Of a stretch of 64,000 nucleotides of DNA, positions 57,701 to 64,000 are shown piece by piece (positions within the stretch are counted from its first letter, which is position 1; the number at the start of each line of letters is the position of its first letter). The stretch is from NCBI GenBank assembly GCA_964019695.1, contig CAXHUL010000250.1:310001-374000 (forward strand), in the 5' to 3' direction. The position numbers were made by a program, and so were the translations under genes. Source of the DNA: Loripinus fragilis. Lineage: Eukaryota > Mollusca > Bivalvia > Lucinida > Lucinidae. A model generated the notes under the pieces. The model was not told the DNA's origin, did not search any database, and was given only the letters and a program-made list of their open reading frames with translations.

Positions 57701-59090
57701 GGATTTCATACTGTGGCATTTAGTAAATGTGTGCAGTCATTTTGTGATATCACTTTACCCTTTTGTACTCAGAAGGTCACAATATGATAGAATTTGATCC
57801 ATTCTGAGTGCATAAGTGGATTAGATCCAGATTCCACCTGGATAGCTTAGTTGCACTAGAGCACCTATTGATTGTTATGGCACCAAGCCATGTTAATTAT
57901 TTTTTCTGTTAAGATTTTATAGATCGTTTGAGACGAGAACCTGTGAGTTCTTCCTGCATCCTTGTGTCAATCTAATTCAAGGAAACAACTGTCTGGTTTG
58001 GGGTAAAAACCCTGTTTCGTACACATTTCTCCGGTTGTTGAGCAATTATGAATGGATTTTCATGCCCCAGTGGAAAAATGAAAAATGACCACTTCTGCAC
58101 CAAATCAATTCATCAAGTTTCTCATTTGCATAGGAATTGGGTCAAAGAGACCTAATACATGATAATATTTTCTAGCTGCCTTTTTTATTATTATTTTTTT
58201 TTAATGTTTTCCTTAAGAAGGACAAGGTAAATGACCACCGAGACCCAAATGCGGGGGCTTGGGGTCTTTGCACTTTCCATCTTTTTTCCCAGACTCATTG
58301 AATTAGAGTGAGCTGCATTTTTTATATTCAATGAAGTTTAAATAAGGAATATTTTATAATCATAAAAGTATCTTGCTCTTCTTACTTGAACTAAGATTGC
58401 AGGAATGACAGGTAAAGCAGAGTCACTGTTTGCTTTATTGAATATTTGTGACTTATATTTCTGAGGGATCCAAGTTTTTCTTATAATTTTTCAAAAATAA
58501 ATTTTACCTGTCTGTCTCATGCATATTTTTATCGGATATTTCAATTCAAAATGATTTTCAATTTTCTTTAAATTATAGGTATATTCATTTCTTAAATTGC
58601 ATATTTGTTTTCAAGATAAGTTAAAGGCTGTTTATAATTAATTAAAAAGATTTTGCTATTACATCTCAAAAAGCCATTTTTAAGTATTGCTGTGTATTTA
58701 CCTTGTTCTTGATTATCAGCAACATGAGTATTTGATGAATTTATATTTATCATTCACAAACTGAATTTAGATTGCAGAAATCGCAGATAAATCAATTCAT
58801 GAAAATACATCTTGAGGGATGTGCTGTCAAAATTTTGTAACAATTCTTATTTTATTGATGGGTTGTTCTTGAAAAATGCAAATATTTCAGTGATATCATA
58901 AATGCAACATGCTCATTTATTAGAGTAAGGCCTTAGAGATAATCTTTGAAGAACTTTTGAATCTGTGGGCAAGCTTAAAGTAAGATATATTAGCTCTTTT
59001 CAGTAGTTTCCAATCAACAAGATACCTGCCATTCTGCATATGCTTCGACCAGGATGTTAAGGATATTTGTTGTAAGGCTCAATTTCCATT

Positions 59091-59640
59091 TGCACTTAAT
59101 TTTAATTTCTATTTACTCGTTTTGGTATTCTGGAGGCTCTGGTACAATATTGCAGTCCTTTTTAAGAATCAAGATCTGTGCTTTCTTGAATGAAGATAAT
59201 TGCTTGTTTAGTAGCATTATATAAAAGGATATAATTTGCATATTCTTCTTCTAGGCTGTAAAGGTAATTTTGTCGGACTTGATTTCCTTTTGTCTTGTAT
59301 CACATTTTCAGTTTTCTCACATAAGTTATCTTCTTGGTCTGATAAAGTTTCTGATACATTCCCACAGTTTTGTTTCATTTAAGGAAAATACTTGTTTGTA
59401 CATTTGCCTCATCTGTGTTAAAAATGAAAGGTTACAGTATATTGAAATAATATTCAAAAGGTTCATCCCTTTGGTGTATTTATTTTAAGAGAAGCTGATT
59501 AAGTTGCCAATTTGTAGGAATTTTGGTTCCTGAGTATGAAATGGCCATTCTTTAACTCTTAACCTGATAGTGTTCTCGTCTGATTATATATTCACCTTTT
59601 TAATTGAGACCCAATCTTCTTTTCAAATAAATACAATGAC
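59091..59640. repeat. diverged edge copy of the macrosatellite
   Basis: Landmarks such as TTTGGTATTCTGGAGGCTCT, TTTGTAGGAATTTTGGTTCC and ACTCTTAACCTGATAGTG keep the order of the 2.23-kb unit but with many differences. Confidence 0.5.
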
Positions 59641-59679
59641 TGTTATTCCTCATCTCATTCCATTAAAAAAACTAAAGAA

Positions 59680-59930
59680 GGCAAAAATCAGGAATAGACA
59701 CAATCAAGTACCCCAACAGATCCAAGACACCATATGAGAAAATGACCAAAAACACAGAGAAGCATCACCCACAAGAGAGACAAGAAGTCAGCCCTTTTTA
59801 TCACAAGGTGATCACAAGACTGCAGGGAACAAACAAGACATTAAATTAAAGACAATTGTCAAACGTGAGTAACAAAATGGATGCACAAGATAATCATTAT
59901 CTTGGAATGGTCAGTTTCATCATGCCAATT
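59680..59930 (+). repeat. interspersed family A, diverged copy
   Basis: AGGAATAGACACAATCAAGT, CAAGAAGTCAGCCCTTTTTA and CTTGGAATGGTCAGT match family A landmarks. Confidence 0.55.
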
Positions 59931-60039
59931 TTTGGTTCAAAGCATATGCATTATGAGCAGAACATAAAATTTACTGGTTAACAGCTCTTCTGATGAATCA
60001 TTGGACAATAGCTCTTTTGATATTTACAGGTTCACACGT

Positions 60040-61060
60040 TCAGGTATATTGGTGTTTATTTTGGGCTTTCACTGGGTTCAACTAAGATCTATTCAGCCTT
60101 ATTAAAAAGGCTCTATCTTTCTTGTGTACAAGTACAATGGCTGTCATTTCCGCTCCACTTTATATCAAATTCTAGTTCATTATGTCAATACTTGGTCCAT
60201 CATTTACTTTGGGCAAACATTTTCATGAACATTCATAATAAATGCACTGGATATAGTTCCTCTGGTGAACTCCTATTTGACAGCTTTTATTTTCCAGTTT
60301 CATGGTTGTGGAAGATATTTTTGTCTTTCACTGTGTTCCAGCAAGATCTATTTCTGCCTTTTATTGTGAATTCATTTTCATTGCAACTCTTGGTTCATCA
60401 ATTTTTGGGGGCCAAAAACGTTCCTAAAAAGCCATTAGTAATGCCTTGGATGAACCAATATTTGCCACTTCAATGGACACAGTTTGCACACATGAAGTAT
60501 CTTTTGGACTTTCAATGTGTCCCAGCAAGATCTGTTCTACCATTTTATTGAGAATCCTTCTTCCTTATGTATATTTAATTTCTGTCATTTCTCAACCAAT
60601 TCTTTTTGAGTTCTGGTTCATCATACCATTTATTGGCCTAGCATTTTCTTTGGGCACAACTGTTCCTGATCAGTCATAATTACTGTACTTGTTACAGTTC
60701 CTCTGGTGAACCAATATATGTCAATTCACTGGATGTTTTTTGATTCAAAATTATGGAAGTATATTTGATCTTTCAATGAATGAGCTCCAGCAAGATCTAT
60801 TCTACCATATTAATTGAAATACAAATACAATTACTGTCATTTCTCAAGCTGTTTCTTAAAAGTTCATACCAATCCTCTTCGGGTAAAAATATTCCTGGAC
60901 AGTCATAATTAATGTGCTTGTTACATTTCCTATGGTGATCGTTTATTTGAAGACTCTGTGGATGGTTACATGTTCAGGGATATGAAGTATATTTTTGGCT
61001 TTCACTCTGTTCCAGCAAGATCAGTTTTGGGATTTCAAACTGTAGCAACCTGTAATTTAC
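60040..61060. repeat. degenerate 180-260-bp tandem repeats
   Basis: TTTCA(A/C)TGTGTYCCAGCAAGAT variants recur near 60067, 60330, 60510, 60771 and 61001, with CCTCTGGTGAAC at 60258 and 60700. CTCTGGTGAACCAA also occurs in the 2.23-kb unit (46574), suggesting shared ancestry. The 119-codon frame at 60192-60551 is a by-product. Confidence 0.55.
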
Positions 61061-61199
61061 AATTCTTAATTATCCTAATGTTTTTTTGTTTTTTTTAAAA
61101 GCAAAGGGTCTATTGTTATCACCTCTTTCTGTCAGTCCATCCGTCTGTCTATCCGTTATGCTATATCCTCGTAAACCGTAGGAAAAAATTCAACCAATG

Positions 61200-61425
61200 G
61201 AGGATCAGGAATCAATACAATCAAGCACCACACCTGACCCAGGACATCAATTGGGAAAGTAACAAAAACACAATAAAAATCATATAGAAGAGAGTGAAGA
61301 GGTCAGCCCTTTCCTAGCAGGTGACCACAAGGCAACAATGAACAGACATGAAAACAGGACAAACAAGAAACATATTAACAAAAATGATCCACAAAAGAGC
61401 AAGTGCCCTTGGAACGGTCAGTAAA
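61200..61425 (+). repeat. interspersed family A, full-length copy
   Basis: It runs from GATCAGGAATCAATACAATC to CCCTTGGAACGGTCAGTAAA and is the copy closest to 955-1185. Confidence 0.65.
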
Positions 61426-61573
61426 AAATCCCTTCGATAACCTTATAGCATGAAATATTAATAAAATTAATAAAACAAAACTAAGAGACAGGCAACATAC
61501 ATTTTTGAATTAGTTTTAACATAGGGTCTTCCTTTATTCCATGATTTAAACCATGAATATCTTAAATTAAAAG

Positions 61574-61795
61574 TCAAAAATAAGAGGAAGGGGATAAACA
61601 TTTTTGAATTAGCTTTATGCTGTGTTGTTCCTTTATTCCCTTCTTGCCCCCGCTCACTGGGGCCATAGAAATAGGTGGGCTGCCTAGTGCCTCTGTGGCA
61701 GAGCTGTTTGTATCATTAATACAGCAGGGATTAGGTTTACAAGTCAGGTAGAAGTCCTTCAAATTCAGAGGCTACAGTTACAGAGCAAAAACCTG
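61574..61795 (-). other. exon-like frame in the 1.03-kb unit
   Basis: On the minus strand TTTTTGCTCTGTAACTGTAG (a 3' splice-like site in unit A only) precedes about 66 codons containing SSATEALGSPPISMAPVSGG, ending TGA. Unit B (62616-62816) and the partial unit C keep this 20-residue core and stay in frame. Outside the core most A/B differences change the amino acid, so selection is not evident. I do not recognise the sequence. Confidence 0.27.
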
Positions 61796-63638
61796 AAGCC
61801 AAGTTAGATGTCAACTGAGTAAATGACCGTGCAGTCTACATATTGGGTATGACCATAATAGACATGCATACTTGATTAATATATCTACTCCACAATATAT
61901 TGTTCTAGTGTGCTGCTATGTGGAAATATTCATGAGTAGAGGGTACAGCCATGAACATATTAGGCTGACCATATATGCGGTAAGGGTACTGCTCTTGACT
62001 GTTTAATCTCCAGAAGAGCATCTTTAAATTTGCTTTTCTCTTCTAAATCTGATTTTAAATATTTTTTTTAATTACAAGGGTCTAGTTAGTAGTAAGTTGA
62101 TGACTACTCAATGTCAGTAGTCATATTATGCTGTGACTGTGAATTAGAGTTGCTGGTGCATTAATTCAGAAATAGCAAAATGTGTACCCCTTAAAACTGC
62201 CAAATGGGCATCTTAAAATGCTTTTCTCTTCCTTCTCTGATTTTAAGGGGTTAGTTGTCTATTTCAAGGGTCTGGATAACAGTTTGTGGGCATTTCCTCA
62301 AATCCATTGGTCTTAATATGCTGTAACTATATTATGGCAATGTGTATAAAAGTAAGAAAGAGGGCAAATATCAGGAATTGATACAATCAAGCACCACACC
62401 AGACCCAGGATACCAATGGGACAGTGTCACCCTATTCTGACTACCATATAGGCAGGCAGTATGGACTCTGTAATTATTTCTGAAACTTCACATTTTTTTC
62501 TTGGACTTCCATTGTGAATAAGGTAAGGGAATAGTGAAAAGATTTATTTAAATATAATTTTGTCATATTAATTCACTCCTTTAAAACCTTATACCATGAT
62601 ATCTCGAATAAAAAATCAAAAATAAGAGGAAGGGGATATAAGTTTTTGAATTAGCTTTATGTAATGTTGTTCCTTTATTTCCTTTTTGCCCCCGCTCACT
62701 GGGGCCATAGAAATAGGTGGGCTGCCTAGTGCCTCTGTGGCAGAGCTGCTTGTATCATGAATACAGCAGGGCTTAGGTTTACAAGTCGGGTAGAAGTCCT
62801 TCAAATTCAGAGGCAACAGTTACAGAGCAATAACCTGAAGCCAAGTTAGATGTCAACTGAGTAAATGACTGTGCAGTTTACATATTGGGTATGACCATAA
62901 TAGACATGCATAATGGATTAAAATATCTACTCCACATTATATTGTTCTAGTGTGGAAATATTCATGAGTAGAAGGTGCAGCCATGAACAGATTAGTCTGA
63001 CCATATATGCGGTAAGGGTACTGCTCTTGACTGTTTAATCTCAAGAAAAGCATCTTTAAATTTGCTTTTCTCTTCTAAATCTGATTTAAAATATTTTTTT
63101 AATTACAAGGGTCTGGTTAGCAGTTAGTTGATGACTTCTCAATGTCAGTAGTCATATTATGCAGTGACTGTGAATTAGGGTTGCTAGTGCAGTAATTCAG
63201 AAATAGCAAAATGTGTATCCCTTAAAACTGCCAAATGGGCATCTTAAAATGCTTTTTCTCATTCTCTGATTTTAAGGGGTTAGCTGTCTATTTCAAGGAT
63301 CTGGATAACAGTTTGTGGGCATTTTCTCAAAGTCATTGGTCTTAATATGCTGTAACTTTATTATGGCAATTTTTATAACAGTAAGAAAGAGGGCAAATAT
63401 CAGGAATTGATACAATCAAGCACCACACCAGACCCAGGATACCAATGGGAAAGTGTAACCCTAATCTGACTACCATATAGGCAGGCAGTATGGACTCTGT
63501 AATTATTTCTGAAACTTCACATTTTTTCTTGGACTTCCATTGTGAATAAGGTAAGGGAATAGTGATAAGATTTATTTAAATATAATTTTGTCATATTAAT
63601 TCACTCCTTTTAAACCTTTTACCATGATATCTTGAATT

Positions 63639-63836
63639 TTTTGTTTGATTTGATTCTTTACGTCCCATCAACAATCTTTCAGTTATATAGGGACGGTTCT
63701 TCCTGGGTTGAACCAGTACTAAGCTAGGATAAATGTGTCTTGCTCAAGGATCACAACGCAGTGACGCCAGTGAGGCTCGAACCCGCGGCCCTTCAGTCTC
63801 GAGTCAAGCACTCTACCACTGAGCCACTGCGCTTCC
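63639..63836 (-). mobile_element. SINE-1, reverse copy, 13-bp TSD
   Basis: It is inserted in the third 1.03-kb unit. GATATCTTGAATT occurs exactly at 63626-63638 and 63837-63849. The tail is at the left (TTTGTTTGATTTGATTCTTT), and box B and box A are intact on the minus strand (GGTTCGAGCCTC; AGTGGCTCAGTGGTAGAGTG). Units A and B give the empty site. Confidence 0.95.
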
Positions 63837-64000
63837 GATATCTTGAATTAAAAGTCAAAAATAAGAAGAAGGGGATATATATTTTTGAATTAGCTTTATG
63901 TAATGTTGTTCCTTTATTCCCTTTTCCCCCCCGCTCACTGGGGCCATAGAAATAGGTGGGCTGCCTAGTGCCTCTGTGGCAGAGCTGTTTGTATCATGAA

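Larger units (their letters stand above)
46006..59090. repeat. 2.23-kb macrosatellite, six units
   Basis: Units start near 46006, 48240, 50472, 52697, 54857 and 57088. The landmark CATAACAAAC lies at 46551, 48782, 51010, 53169, 55396 and 57626, giving periods of 2231, 2228, 2159, 2227 and 2230. Identity is very high by eye; differences are mostly single bases and homopolymer lengths. Unit 4 lacks most of one internal subrepeat. Shared variants pair units 1-2 and 4-5. Frames of 60-83 codons in the subrepeats are shadows. Confidence 0.97.
61555..64000. repeat. 1.03-kb tandem repeat, runs off the window
   Basis: AATAAGAGGAAGGGGATA-type words lie at 61581, 62623 and 63862; removing the SINE and its duplicated 13 bp from the third interval gives about 1.03 kb. 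Each unit carries CTCACTGGGGCCATAGAAAT, CATATATGCGGTAAGGGTAC and a truncated family A fragment (62370, 63392). The last unit is incomplete. Confidence 0.92.

Noticed and set aside
46006..59090. A U-snRNA, 5S or histone gene array as the basis of the 2.23-kb unit
   Set aside because: I looked for the conserved starts of U1, U2, U5, U6 and 5S RNA and for histone-like frames and saw none.
60192..60551. A 119-codon plus-strand frame resembling a membrane protein
   Set aside because: It runs across two degenerate tandem units with different phases, and its overlapping frame is also open; no conserved residue pattern.

Overview
This window is eukaryotic, AT-rich, non-coding DNA, most likely from a bivalve mollusc. 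That call is an inference from the repeat content: tRNA-derived SINEs with 10-14 bp target duplications, elements that pair a palindromic head with CCGTCC-rich stretches and tandem cores of roughly 150-470 bp (resembling bivalve pearl and Helitron/Helentron-type elements), and very large tandem arrays. I see no intact protein-coding gene, rRNA gene, functional tRNA gene or CRISPR array. Every open reading frame over 60 codons that I examined is explained by a repeat or looks like chance; the longest, 757 codons, is a by-product of a 75-bp tandem repeat.

Layout. 1-14 kb: mostly unique-looking DNA with scattered SINEs, MITEs, hairpins, microsatellites and one weak candidate exon (11.1 kb). 14.1-15.6 kb: a TIR transposon with TTA target duplication, dense subterminal repeats and a fossil TATA box plus start codon. 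16.4-24.75 kb: one hairpin-headed element (type b) split by at least four later insertions: a Tc1/mariner-type MITE, a 5.5-kb TIR element, a Tc1-like transposase relic and a 221-bp MITE. 24.8-30.6 kb: further type b, c and d elements joined head to tail, with nested insertions. 30.8-34.6 kb: a TIR element full of GCGAAT/GCGAAC words, then a type a element split by fold-back repeats and tRNA-like modules. 35-42.4 kb: fold-back and mariner-like MITEs, a recent direct duplication with a filled/empty SINE site, an hAT-like MITE and further SINEs.

42.4-64 kb is dominated by tandem arrays: 63-82-bp and GGGGGAGG-containing minisatellites, 28 copies of a 75-bp unit, six copies of a 2.23-kb macrosatellite, degenerate repeats of about 180-260 bp, and a 1.03-kb tandem repeat that runs off the right edge.

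Most notable: (i) unrelated repeat families that share a palindromic head and a 3' end of hairpin followed by CTAG|T, suggesting several non-autonomous Helitron-like families; (ii) the insertion nest; (iii) an array of GTAAGT-bearing 75-bp units directly upstream of a macrosatellite carrying repeated polypyrimidine-CAG sites; (iv) short exon-like frames kept open across tandem copies. All were read by eye; identities, copy numbers and family names need alignment and library searches.
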